A stretch of DNA of 7,898 nucleotides from Bacteroidales bacterium UBA1216 (lineage in GTDB: Bacteria > Bacteroidota > Bacteroidia > Bacteroidales > Paludibacteraceae). This document shows positions 1-5,766 of this stretch, in pieces (positions within the stretch are counted from its first letter, which is position 1; each line of letters starts with the position of its first letter). The notes beneath the pieces were generated by a model. It saw nothing but the letters and a program-made list of their open reading frames with translations, had not been told where the DNA came from and did not search any database. The translations under genes were made by a program, and so were the position numbers. The DNA is taken from positions 1 through 7,898 of the forward strand of contig DBXI01000009.1 of the NCBI GenBank assembly GCA_002309255.1, in the 5' to 3' direction.

Positions 1-178
1 CCTCGCCGTACTTACCCATCAGCGTGGACATCAGCTCCATCGCCGGTGTCTCGATCTGCGCAAAGCCGTATAACGCAAATACGTCGCGGATCGTTGAGAA
101 GATATAATTCCTGCGTGCCATCTCTATCTGCGAGAAGTCACGTGTACCTTTGGGGATTGCTGGTTTTTGCATAGCCAT
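1..178 (-). CDS. hisS: Histidyl-tRNA synthetase, N-terminal fragment (runs off the left edge)
   Basis: Only the first 59 codons are in the window. The encoded protein begins MAMQKPAIPKGTRDF, and KGTRDF is the typical N-terminal signature of class II histidyl-tRNA synthetases. It is followed by the motif 1 region (GFAQIETPAMELMS) and LMGKYGE, again typical of HisS. The enzyme charges tRNA-His with histidine in the cytoplasm. Two in-frame ATGs lie 6 bases apart (178 and 172); neither has an obvious ribosome binding site, as is usual in Bacteroidetes, so the start is uncertain by two codons. It lies 120 bases downstream of waaA on the same strand and may be read from the waaA promoter, because no good promoter is visible in the gap. 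Confidence 0.93.
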   Translation of the reverse strand, partial: MAMQKPAIPKGTRDFSQIEMARRNYIFSTIRDVFALYGFAQIETPAMELMSTLMGKYGE

Positions 179-212
179 TTGTTGTTTTTTAGTAGAAAGC
201 CCGTGCTTCGCA

Positions 213-257
213 CTCAAAGACAAAAGATAAAAGCCTAATCAGTCTTTTTTCTTTGAG
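213..257. repeat. Imperfect 15-bp inverted repeat in the waaA-hisS gap
   Basis: The arm at 213-227 (CTCAAAGACAAAAGA) pairs with 243-257 (TCTTTTTTCTTTGAG) with one mismatch around a 15-base loop. The transcript from waaA could form a long A/U-rich hairpin just before hisS. It has no following T run on the minus strand, so it may be an attenuating or processing structure rather than a terminator. Confidence 0.5.
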
Positions 258-282
258 CGATAGCGGTCTTTTTTCTTTGAGC
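242..282. repeat. Direct repeat of 17 bp, period 24
   Basis: GTCTTTTTTCTTTGAGC occurs exactly at 242-258 and 266-282. The first copy is also the right arm of the neighbouring inverted repeat. A separate perfect 6-bp inverted repeat (GCAGGC, GGA, GCCTGC; 281-295) sits against the waaA stop codon. Together these fill most of the gap between waaA and hisS. Confidence 0.75.
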
Positions 283-298
283 AGGCGGAGCCTGCGGT

Positions 299-1507
299 CT
301 ATTTAAACAATTTATTATAAATCTTATCTGTTGCACCTAATTCTGACTCAACGTACTCACTTGCACGTTTGCCCATGGTTTCGTGGTTAGCGAGGGCTTC
401 GTCCATGGCGTCTTTGAATTCGCGGTAGTTCTTGACCGACCGTCCGCCGCCGGCCTCGATCAGGGCGCAGGCCTCGCGGAAGTTCTTGTAGTTCGGCCCG
501 AACAACACCGGCATGCCGTAAACAGCCGCCTCTATGGTGTTATGGATGCCTACACCAAATCCTCCGCCGATATAAGCCACCTGACCATATTGATAGATGG
601 ACGAGAGCATCCCCATGGTGTCCACTACGAGCACCCGTACGGCATCCAGGCTGTTGATCGTAGCTTCCGTCAGACGCACATATCGTCCCTCGAACTGCTG
701 GAAGATCTGATGCAGATGTGCCTCATGTATCTCGTGCGGTACAAGCACCAGCTTGACGCCGGGGTTCTCGCTGATGTATCGCGCCAGCAGTTGCTCGTCG
801 GGCTGCCAGGTGCTACCGGCGATGATGACCGGCTCGCCGCTCTGTACGAACCGAGCCACCTGCGGGATCTCTTTTGCCTGCTCACGCGTAGCGTGTACGC
901 GATCGAAACGGGTGTCACCTGCCACCTGAACATGCTCTATACCATGTTGGTGCAATAATCGTACCGAACGCTCGTCCTGAACGTAAATGGCAGTAAATAA
1001 TCGCAGCAGGTTGAGGTAGGGCTTGCCCCACTGGCGGAAGAAGAGCTGCTTGTCGCGGAAGATTGACGAGATGCTATAGGTCTTTACGCCGCGGCGGTTG
1101 AGCTCCTTCAGATATGCCGGCCAGAACTCGTACTTGACGAAGATCGCCATGTCAGGCTTGAGTACGTCAAGGAACGCCCGCGCGTTACGGCGCGTGGCAA
1201 ACGGCAGGTAGGTGACCAGATCAACTTGGCTATAATCCTTACGTAGGTTATATCCTGACGGCGAGAAGAACGTCAGCACGATCTGTACGTCAGGGAGCTC
1301 CTTTCTCAGTCGCTCGATGATCGGGCGAGCTTGCTCGAACTCACCAACGGATGACACGTGAATCCACACACGTTTATGCTTGCCCGCTTTGTGCGGCAAG
1401 CGCGTGCGAAGCTCATCCATCGCCTTGCGTTGCCCCTGCATCAGCATCCGGGCTTTCTTATGGCCGAACAGCGCAGCTACCCAAACCAAAAATATGTATA
1501 TATACAT
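299..1507 (-). CDS. waaA: 3-deoxy-D-manno-octulosonic acid (Kdo) transferase
   Basis: The 402-residue protein matches the GT30 family in length and order of motifs. The enzyme moves Kdo from CMP-Kdo to lipid IVA at the inner face of the cytoplasmic membrane, building the inner core of LPS. Visible marks are a short hydrophobic N-terminal anchor (residues 1-15), the SSVGEFEQ motif with E56 at the position of the family's catalytic base, LTFFSPSGY (78-86), KYEFWP (125-130), GDTRFDR (197-203), VDTMG (295-299) and the CMP-Kdo-binding-type segment GGGFGVGIHNTIEAA (314-328). The ATG at 1507 gives a normal N-terminus and is the only start placing the hydrophobic anchor first. Its leader of about 50 bases contains tandem 7-bp repeats. 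It is divergent from tsaD and upstream of hisS. Confidence 0.95.
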   Translation of the reverse strand: MYIYIFLVWVAALFGHKKARMLMQGQRKAMDELRTRLPHKAGKHKRVWIHVSSVGEFEQARPIIERLRKELPDVQIVLTFFSPSGYNLRKDYSQVDLVTYLPFATRRNARAFLDVLKPDMAIFVKYEFWPAYLKELNRRGVKTYSISSIFRDKQLFFRQWGKPYLNLLRLFTAIYVQDERSVRLLHQHGIEHVQVAGDTRFDRVHATREQAKEIPQVARFVQSGEPVIIAGSTWQPDEQLLARYISENPGVKLVLVPHEIHEAHLHQIFQQFEGRYVRLTEATINSLDAVRVLVVDTMGMLSSIYQYGQVAYIGGGFGVGIHNTIEAAVYGMPVLFGPNYKNFREACALIEAGGGRSVKNYREFKDAMDEALANHETMGKRASEYVESELGATDKIYNKLFK

Positions 1508-1520
1508 CTAATTCGCAACT

Positions 1521-1548
1521 ATCAATTGTCAATTATCAATTGTCAATT
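1521..1548. repeat. Four tandem 7-bp repeats in the waaA leader
   Basis: The units are ATCAATT, GTCAATT, ATCAATT and GTCAATT. Read in the waaA direction they are AATTGAC/AATTGAT units between the predicted transcription start and the waaA ATG. Closely related units precede the lipoprotein gene at 7825-7852. Confidence 0.9.
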
Positions 1549-1561
1549 ATAAAAAAGCCTA

Positions 1562-1593
1562 CAAATATACAACTTTTTTTTGGAAATTCCAAA
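1562..1593 (-). promoter_or_regulatory. Predicted waaA promoter (Bacteroidetes type)
   Basis: On the minus strand the -33 box TTTG (1593-1590) is followed after 20 bases by TATATTTG (1569-1562), matching the TTTG/TAnnTTTG consensus of the Bacteroidetes primary sigma factor. Transcription would start near 1555-1558, about 50 bases before the waaA ATG. The -33 box is one half of a palindrome shared with the tsaD promoter. Confidence 0.75.
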
Positions 1594-1610
1594 TATTTAT
1601 TGTAAATTTG
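1579..1610 (+). promoter_or_regulatory. Predicted tsaD promoter (Bacteroidetes type)
   Basis: TTTG (1579-1582), a 20-base spacer and TAAATTTG (1603-1610) fit the Bacteroidetes consensus. Transcription would start near 1615-1617, leaving a leader of only about 30 bases that contains the repeated mini-ORFs. Confidence 0.78.
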
Positions 1611-1624
1611 TACGATTTTTCATA

Positions 1625-1659
1625 AAATGACAAATAACAAATGACAAATGACAAATAAA
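1625..1659. repeat. Five tandem 7-bp repeats spanning the tsaD start codon
   Basis: The units are AAATGAC, AAATAAC, AAATGAC, AAATGAC and AAATAAA. The tsaD ATG (1648) lies in the fourth unit. The repeats create two extra ATGs (1627 and 1641), each opening a five-codon ORF that stops at once (MTNNK and MTNDK). Confidence 0.9.
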
Positions 1660-2730
1660 ATCACCATATTGTCTATCGAATCGAGTTGCGACGACACGTC
1701 AGCCGCGGTCATCCGTGACGGGCTGCTCTTGAGCAATGTCACCGCCTCGCAGTCGGTTCATGAGGAGTTTGGTGGCGTTGTGCCGGAGCTGGCGAGTCGT
1801 GCGCACCAGCAGAACATCGTTCCGGTGGTGGATGCGTCGCTGCGGCGTGCAGGTGTGGACAAGCGCGAGCTGAGTGCCATTGCGTTCACGCGCGGACCAG
1901 GGCTATTAGGCAGTCTGCTGGTCGGCACATCGTTCGCCAAGGGTTTGGCGCTGAGTCTGAATATACCCCTCATCGAGGTCAACCACCTGCAGGGACACAT
2001 CATGGCGCACTTCGTGCATCCCGCCGGCTCGATGATATCCGCCAACCCCAAGCTGCAGGGCATCGAGTTCAAGCATCCGGATTATCCGTTCCTATGCCTG
2101 CTCGTCAGCGGCGGTAACAGTCAGATTGTCCTCGTCCGCGCTTTCAACGACATGCAGATCATCGGTCAGACGATCGATGATGCGGCAGGCGAGGCGTTCG
2201 ACAAGTGCGCCAAGGTGCTCGGGCTGCCTTATCCCGGTGGGCCTCATGTAGATCGGCTTGCCAAGTTAGGTGACCCCAAGCGCTATCCGCTCGCCAAACC
2301 GAACATCCCTGGCTACGACTACTCGTTCTCGGGACTGAAGACCTCGTTCTTATATTCGCTTCGCGACCAGATGCAGGCGGAGGGAGTGGATAGTATTGAT
2401 GCGCTGGCAGAAAAAGTGCCTAACCTGCGCGAGGACTACTGCGCTGCGCTGCAGACCACGGTGATCGACATCCTGCTGCGCAAGCTGAAGAAAGCCGCCA
2501 ATGACCTCGGTATCCGTCAGGTTGCTCTCGCCGGCGGCGTGAGCGCCAACTCCGGCCTCAGAGCCGCGTTGCTCGACTACGCGCGCCGATACCACTGGCA
2601 GGCGTTCATACCACCGTTTTCGTTCACAACTGACAATGCCGCGATGATCGCGCAGGCTGCATACTACAAGTACCTCGATGGCGAATTCTGCCCCATCGAC
2701 GCAGCACCCTACGCAAAGACAACGATATAA
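1648..2730 (+). CDS. tsaD: tRNA N6-threonylcarbamoyladenosine synthesis protein TsaD
   Basis: The 360-residue protein is a full-length TsaD (Kae1/Gcp) of the ASKHA ATPase fold. It transfers the threonylcarbamoyl group to A37 of ANN-decoding tRNAs, working in bacteria with TsaB, TsaE and TsaC; none of those is in this window. Visible are ILSIESSCDDTSAAV (7-21), the signature HEEFGGVVPELASRAH (38-53), the metal-binding NHLQGHIMAH with H113 and H117, the phosphate-type loop SGGNSQ (154-159), GEAFDKCAK (181-189), AGGVSANSGLR (295-305) and TTDNAAM with D329 as the third metal ligand. ATG 1648 is the only upstream ATG that stays open; earlier ATGs at 1627 and 1641 close after five codons. It is transcribed alone and faces a convergent gene. 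Confidence 0.97.
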   Translation: MTNKITILSIESSCDDTSAAVIRDGLLLSNVTASQSVHEEFGGVVPELASRAHQQNIVPVVDASLRRAGVDKRELSAIAFTRGPGLLGSLLVGTSFAKGLALSLNIPLIEVNHLQGHIMAHFVHPAGSMISANPKLQGIEFKHPDYPFLCLLVSGGNSQIVLVRAFNDMQIIGQTIDDAAGEAFDKCAKVLGLPYPGGPHVDRLAKLGDPKRYPLAKPNIPGYDYSFSGLKTSFLYSLRDQMQAEGVDSIDALAEKVPNLREDYCAALQTTVIDILLRKLKKAANDLGIRQVALAGGVSANSGLRAALLDYARRYHWQAFIPPFSFTTDNAAMIAQAAYYKYLDGEFCPIDAAPYAKTTI

Positions 2731-2777
2731 CAGCAAGACATGCGCCAAAGGAGTGATTTTTCTTGTCAAATAGTGTA

Positions 2778-2792
2778 CCTGTAAGTTACAGG
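2778..2792. repeat. Perfect 15-bp odd palindrome
   Basis: CCTGTAA, a central G, and TTACAGG form a perfect inverted repeat just after tsaD and before the convergent hairpin. As RNA the loop would be tight; as DNA it could bind a dimeric protein. No role can be assigned. Confidence 0.5.
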
Positions 2793-2805
2793 CTGAGTAT
2801 ATGCA

Positions 2806-2841
2806 AAGAGAGTGTGCCGTCATTTTGCGGCACACTCTCTT
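2806..2841. terminator. Strong bidirectional hairpin between convergent genes
   Basis: A perfect 14-bp stem (2806-2819 with 2828-2841, core AGAGAGTGTGCCG) surrounds an 8-base loop. It sits in the gap between tsaD and the convergent small membrane-protein gene and can form on either transcript. There is no long T run on either side, so it may work as a terminator helped by other factors or as a 3'-end stabiliser. Confidence 0.7.
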
Positions 2842-2864
2842 GATTAGTCACTGTAACACTCAAA

Positions 2865-3113
2865 TTATGCTGCTGCAATCTGGATTGCATAACCCAGCAC
2901 AATCATTGCGATTGATACACCCAAAGCAAACTTGGCTGATGTGCGCGCTTTTTCATTGTACTTGTGGTGAATGGAACCGTCCTCCAATGTTACGTTGCCT
3001 TTAATCACCCCCAAAGAGAGAATGATTCCGAGCAGACCACCTAAAACGGCAAAAATCCATGCAAAGACGAGTAATGCACCACCTTCTTTTTCATAGTCAA
3101 CACCTTGTTCCAT
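2865..3113 (-). CDS. Small membrane protein with two predicted helices, function unknown
   Basis: The 82-residue product begins MEQGVDYEKEGG and has two hydrophobic stretches (about residues 13-37 and 62-81) joined by a polar loop with GSIHHKYNEKARTSAK. The arrangement is like small two-helix inner-membrane proteins (CD225/TM2-like in layout), but I do not recognise the family. The start at 3113 was chosen over the longer open frame to 3203 because a good promoter (TTTG 3181-3178, TACCTTTG 3157-3150) would start transcription near 3143-3145, inside the longer frame. It is divergent from the exosortase gene and convergent with tsaD. Confidence 0.72.
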   Translation of the reverse strand: MEQGVDYEKEGGALLVFAWIFAVLGGLLGIILSLGVIKGNVTLEDGSIHHKYNEKARTSAKFALGVSIAMIVLGYAIQIAAA

Positions 3114-3149
3114 AATTGTATAATTTAACGGGTTAATAAAAAAACATTG

Positions 3150-3181
3150 CAAAGGTACGAAAAAAAAATCATATTCGCAAA
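3150..3181 (-). promoter_or_regulatory. Predicted promoter of the small membrane-protein gene
   Basis: On the minus strand TTTG (3181-3178), a 20-base spacer and TACCTTTG (3157-3150) match the Bacteroidetes consensus. It lies back to back with the exosortase promoter. Confidence 0.78.
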
Positions 3182-3196
3182 TAATTCGCAGAAAAA

Positions 3197-3228
3197 TTTG
3201 CATATAAGGGATATTTTTTGTACCTTTG
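3197..3228 (+). promoter_or_regulatory. Predicted promoter of the exosortase-aroC operon
   Basis: TTTG (3197-3200), a 20-base spacer and TACCTTTG (3221-3228) match the Bacteroidetes consensus; the start would fall near 3233-3236, very close to the ATG at 3248, so the leader is only about 12-15 bases. Confidence 0.8.
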
Positions 3229-3247
3229 TGGGCGATTTCACTAAACG

Positions 3248-3814
3248 ATGGATGAAATAAGGAAACAACTCTTGCCCTATGAGGGCATTATCCGGTTCGT
3301 GGTAGCGATGTTAGCAGCTAACTGGTTCTGGAAGTTAACTGTTCTCGGCGACGAGGACGGCTACGGCGCTGTCATTTGGTTCGGACTTGATCTGACTTGG
3401 TACTTCGATGTGCTGGCTGATCATATTGCCGCCGCCGTCTATGCCCTGCTCCGGCTCTGCGACCAGGCGGTGACCCTGACCAACGGCAGCCACCTGCGGT
3501 TCACCGACACGGGTGTGGGCATATCCGTTGTATGGGGCTGCACAGGCATCAAACAGTCGTTCATATGGATGATCATCATGCTGGCGGCGCGCGGCACGTG
3601 GACGCGCAAGCTCGCCTACCTGCCCGCAGGATGGTTGTTCGCGTATGCGTTCAATATATTCCGTATATTCATGGTAGCCCTGCTGACCCATCACCACCCC
3701 GACTGGTTCGAGGTGCTGCACACCTTCCTGTTCAAGTACCTGTTCTACGGCTGCTTCTTCCTCCTCTGGCTCTACTACGACGCACGCCTCACCCCTCACC
3801 CGCTAACCCACTAA
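3248..3814 (+). CDS. Exosortase/archaeosortase-family transmembrane protein
   Basis: The 188-residue protein has several hydrophobic segments (about 14-28, 40-66, 104-114, 122-146 and 160-177). It carries the three residues that define exosortases and archaeosortases in order: Cys in WGCTGIKQS (C98), Arg in FNIFRIF (R139) and His in EVLHTFLFKY (H158). Family members are thought to be membrane proteases/transpeptidases that process C-terminal sorting signals of secreted proteins. The length suits the short Bacteroidetes forms. No substrate with an evident matching sorting tail is visible here. The last codons (LTPHPLTH) and the stop are made of 8-bp tandem repeats, so the C-terminus may vary between strains. 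aroC follows 44 bases downstream, probably in the same transcript. Confidence 0.82.
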   Translation: MDEIRKQLLPYEGIIRFVVAMLAANWFWKLTVLGDEDGYGAVIWFGLDLTWYFDVLADHIAAAVYALLRLCDQAVTLTNGSHLRFTDTGVGISVVWGCTGIKQSFIWMIIMLAARGTWTRKLAYLPAGWLFAYAFNIFRIFMVALLTHHHPDWFEVLHTFLFKYLFYGCFFLLWLYYDARLTPHPLTH

Positions 3815-3846
3815 CCCCTTCACCCACTAACCCACTAATCCACTAA
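3799..3846. repeat. Six tandem 8-bp repeats across the exosortase stop codon
   Basis: The units are CCCGCTAA, CCCACTAA, CCCCTTCA, CCCACTAA, CCCACTAA and TCCACTAA. The exosortase stop (3812-3814) is the TAA of the second unit, and the array runs to within 12 bases of the aroC ATG. Loss or gain of units would change only the spacer, while slippage upstream could change the protein's tail. Confidence 0.88.
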
Positions 3847-3858
3847 CCCCCTCCTCTC

Positions 3859-4791
3859 ATGAACACATTTGGTGACACATTCACATTTACCTCGTTTGGC
3901 GAGAGTCATTCCGCGGCTATAGGCGGCGTGCTGGACGGCGTGCCGGCAGGCTTGAAGATAGATCTTGACCTAATCCGCGCGAACCTTGACCGCCGCGCAG
4001 GTAGGCTGCAATCAGGTGCAGGTGTTTCGGCAAGGGCAAAAAATGAGGCGGACGAGGTGGAGTGGCTCTCGGGCGTGCTGGATGGTGTAACCCTTGGCAC
4101 GCCTATAGCCTTCCTTATCCGCAACAAAGATGCTCGCCCGGCGGATTACGAGGCGCTGAAGCACTCTTTCCGTCATGCGCATGCCGACAGCACCTACGAG
4201 GCGAAGTATGGCATCCGTGACTGGCGGGGCGGCGGCAGGGCTTCAGCACGCGAGACGGCGGCACGTGTGGTGGCGGGTTCACTTGCGCAGCAGATGCTCG
4301 CCGAGCGCGGCATAACGATCCACGCCGAACTCATTCAGGTCGGTAGCGAGACGCGCCCAGAGCACTTCGATGAGTTCATCAGCCGTTATCGCGCTGAGGG
4401 CGACAGCATAGGCGGCATCATCCGCTGCCAAGTGAACGGCCTGCCCGTGGGTTTGGGCGAACCTATCTTCGACAAGGTGCAGGCACATCTGGCCTACGCC
4501 ATACTCTCCATCAACGCCTGCAAGGGTTTTGATTACGGTTCCGGCTTTGAAGGCGTCAATCAGCCCGGCTCCGTCGCCAATCAACACAGCGGAGGACTGC
4601 TCGGCGGCATAACCGATAGCACCCCCCTCTCCTTCCGATGCGTATTCAAGCCCACGCCATCTACACCCAAAGCCGGTGTCAAAGGTCGCCACGATAGTTG
4701 CGTGGCTGTTCGCGCCGTGCCTGTCGTTGAAGCCATGACCGCCCTCGTCCTCGCTAACTTCAGCGAGCTAAGCAGCCAAATAAAGCGGTGA
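3859..4791 (+). CDS. aroC: Chorismate synthase, compact form
   Basis: The product catalyses the last shikimate-pathway step, EPSP to chorismate, with reduced FMN. Family marks are FGESHSAAIGGVLDGVPAG (14-32), DWRGGGRASARET (121-133), GLGEPIFDK (198-206), SINACK (217-222), HSGGLLGGITDS (243-254) and GRHDSCVAVRAVP (277-289). Both conserved histidines of the active site, H17 and H108, are present. At 310 residues it is about 45-50 shorter than usual: the insertions normally found before GDSIGG, before the HSGG block and before KGRHD are missing or much reduced. The normally conserved RRRPGxS stretch reads RRAGRLQSGAG, GESHG reads GESHS, and RPGHAD reads RHAHAD. It follows the exosortase gene and ends before a strong terminator. 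It may be a divergent but active enzyme. Confidence 0.93.
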   Translation: MNTFGDTFTFTSFGESHSAAIGGVLDGVPAGLKIDLDLIRANLDRRAGRLQSGAGVSARAKNEADEVEWLSGVLDGVTLGTPIAFLIRNKDARPADYEALKHSFRHAHADSTYEAKYGIRDWRGGGRASARETAARVVAGSLAQQMLAERGITIHAELIQVGSETRPEHFDEFISRYRAEGDSIGGIIRCQVNGLPVGLGEPIFDKVQAHLAYAILSINACKGFDYGSGFEGVNQPGSVANQHSGGLLGGITDSTPLSFRCVFKPTPSTPKAGVKGRHDSCVAVRAVPVVEAMTALVLANFSELSSQIKR

Positions 4792-4796
4792 CATAG
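4780..4796 (+). repeat. Left copy of a 17-bp direct repeat, at the aroC stop
   Basis: ATAAAGCGGTGACATAG covers the last codons (IKR) and stop of aroC and occurs again exactly at 5767-5783, 987 bases away. The toxin-antitoxin pair lies between the copies. Similarity reaches slightly further left (CAGC two or three bases before the core in both). Confidence 0.85.
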
Positions 4797-4810
4797 CAAC
4801 AACATCTTCT

Positions 4811-4838
4811 ACGAGCACTCTGGTGCTCGTTTTTTTTT
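4811..4838 (+). terminator. Intrinsic terminator of the exosortase-aroC operon
   Basis: ACGAGCAC (4811-4818) pairs perfectly with GTGCTCGT (4823-4830) around a TCTG loop, followed directly by a run of T to 4838. This is a textbook Rho-independent terminator, 20 bases after the aroC stop. Confidence 0.95.
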
Positions 4839-4871
4839 GTTCCGAAAAAAGGGTCGGTTATTTGATACATA

Positions 4872-4906
4872 GTCGAAAGTCGAAAGTCAAAAGTCGAAAG
4901 TCGAAA
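4872..4906. repeat. Five tandem 7-bp repeats between aroC terminator and TA promoter
   Basis: The units are GTCGAAA, GTCGAAA, GTCAAAA, GTCGAAA and GTCGAAA; read on the other strand they are TTTCGAC/TTTTGAC. There is no gene start immediately beside this array; it lies about 60 bases upstream of the TA promoter. Confidence 0.92.
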
Positions 4907-4966
4907 GCCTAAAATGGGCTTGAAGAGCATTAGTTTAGGCAAAATGATGATTTTTTGGCCGAAAAG

Positions 4967-4998
4967 TTTGCAAATGTCAAATATTTTTCGTAACTTTG
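4967..4998 (+). promoter_or_regulatory. Predicted promoter of the toxin-antitoxin operon
   Basis: TTTG (4967-4970), a 20-base spacer and TAACTTTG (4991-4998) match the Bacteroidetes consensus. The stretch TTTGCAAATGTCAAA at its upstream end is almost identical to the start of the promoter at 7457. The start would be near 5003, about 40 bases before the first gene. Confidence 0.82.
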
Positions 4999-5044
4999 CG
5001 GTCGGAAATGAGAAACGGTAAATGACTAAATAGTAAATGCTTTT

Positions 5045-5353
5045 ATGCCAAGTCCTGAAGTACAAGCCATGATTCCTAAGATACAGGCGTATCTTGCCAC
5101 TCAACCTGTTGAGCGGGCGTACTTGTTCGGCTCATGTGCACGTGGTGACGAGCGCCCGGACAGCGATGTCGATCTGCTGGTAAACTATACGGATAGCGAT
5201 AGCTTGTCGTTGATGGATATCACTCGGATGATGGTCCATTTGGGTAAAAACCTACATCGCAAAGTAGATCTGGTTGAAGATGATTGCTTGAAGCCATTTG
5301 CCCGCGAAAGTGTTAATCGCGATAAGATAAAGATCTATGAGAGAGCCTATTAG
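5045..5353 (+). CDS. mntA: MntA-type nucleotidyltransferase antitoxin
   Basis: The 102-residue protein is a minimal nucleotidyltransferase. It has the GS-x10-DxD signature: G29-S30 in LFGSCARGDERPDSDVDLLV and D41/D43, with a third likely metal ligand D75 in RKVDLV. In MntA-HepT systems this protein inactivates its HEPN partner by adding AMP to a tyrosine of the toxin. The coding frame overlaps the next gene by 17 bases, the usual layout of such pairs, suggesting translational coupling. Upstream, three ATGs (5008, 5022 and 5037) open frames of 5, 3 and 11 codons before the real start at 5045, which was picked because it gives the normal N-terminus. The toxin or antitoxin roles come from family knowledge, not from this sequence. 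Confidence 0.9.
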   Translation: MPSPEVQAMIPKIQAYLATQPVERAYLFGSCARGDERPDSDVDLLVNYTDSDSLSLMDITRMMVHLGKNLHRKVDLVEDDCLKPFARESVNRDKIKIYERAY

Positions 5354-5687
5354 AGATAAAGAACGCTTAGAGCATATCCTTCAGGCAATTAACAATTTGC
5401 AGGAAGGTAGCAAGCATTATACTCCCGAACAAGCAGAAAAGGATTCTATAATCTTCTATGGTTTTGTGAAACAAGTTGAGATTATAGGCGAAGCTACCTA
5501 CAAGCTTACGAAAGAGTTCCGCGCCAGTCATCCGGATGTTGAGTGGGATGTTATAGAAGGTATGCGCCACGTTTTGGTTCATGGCTATTATAGCATCACT
5601 CCTCATAAGGTTTGGCGGGTCATATCCAACGACCTCCCCGTTCTTCGCCCGCAGATAGAAGCATATATTAAAGAACTATCGGAATAA
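5337..5687 (+). CDS. hepT: HepT-type HEPN toxin (DUF86 family)
   Basis: The 116-residue helical protein carries the HEPN RNase motif R-x4-H-x-Y as R77, H82 and Y84 in MRHVLVHGYYS, which is the motif where known HepT toxins cut RNA and where MntA adds AMP to the tyrosine. The N-terminal part (DKERLEHILQAINNL) and FVKQVEIIGEATYKL are also typical of the family. It starts at ATG 5337 inside the end of the nucleotidyltransferase gene. No clear terminator follows; a short CCTGC-C-GCAGG inverted repeat lies at 5698-5708. Together the two genes form a self-contained TA cassette bracketed by 17-bp direct repeats. Confidence 0.9.
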   Translation: MREPIRDKERLEHILQAINNLQEGSKHYTPEQAEKDSIIFYGFVKQVEIIGEATYKLTKEFRASHPDVEWDVIEGMRHVLVHGYYSITPHKVWRVISNDLPVLRPQIEAYIKELSE

Positions 5688-5766
5688 GTAATATACCCCT
5701 GCCGCAGGTCAATAGCGGTCGTCGATGCCCAAGACGCAAAACCAGGGAAGCTGGCACCGACAGCTG

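Noticed and set aside
383..958. Long plus-strand open frame of 191 codons inside waaA
   Set aside because: It is antisense to a gene whose family is certain; the product has no recognisable features and the open frame follows from G+C-rich codon use on the other strand.
1521..1659. Repeat arrays as a CRISPR
   Set aside because: Units are 7 bp, contiguous and without spacers.
2865..3203. Longer version of the small membrane protein starting at 3203
   Set aside because: The extra 30 residues would be encoded across and upstream of a well-matched promoter, and the start at 3113 gives a normal compact protein.
5688..5766. An integron attC-like or transposon end after hepT
   Set aside because: Short inverted repeats are present but no recombination-site core or terminal inverted repeats could be paired up across the cassette.
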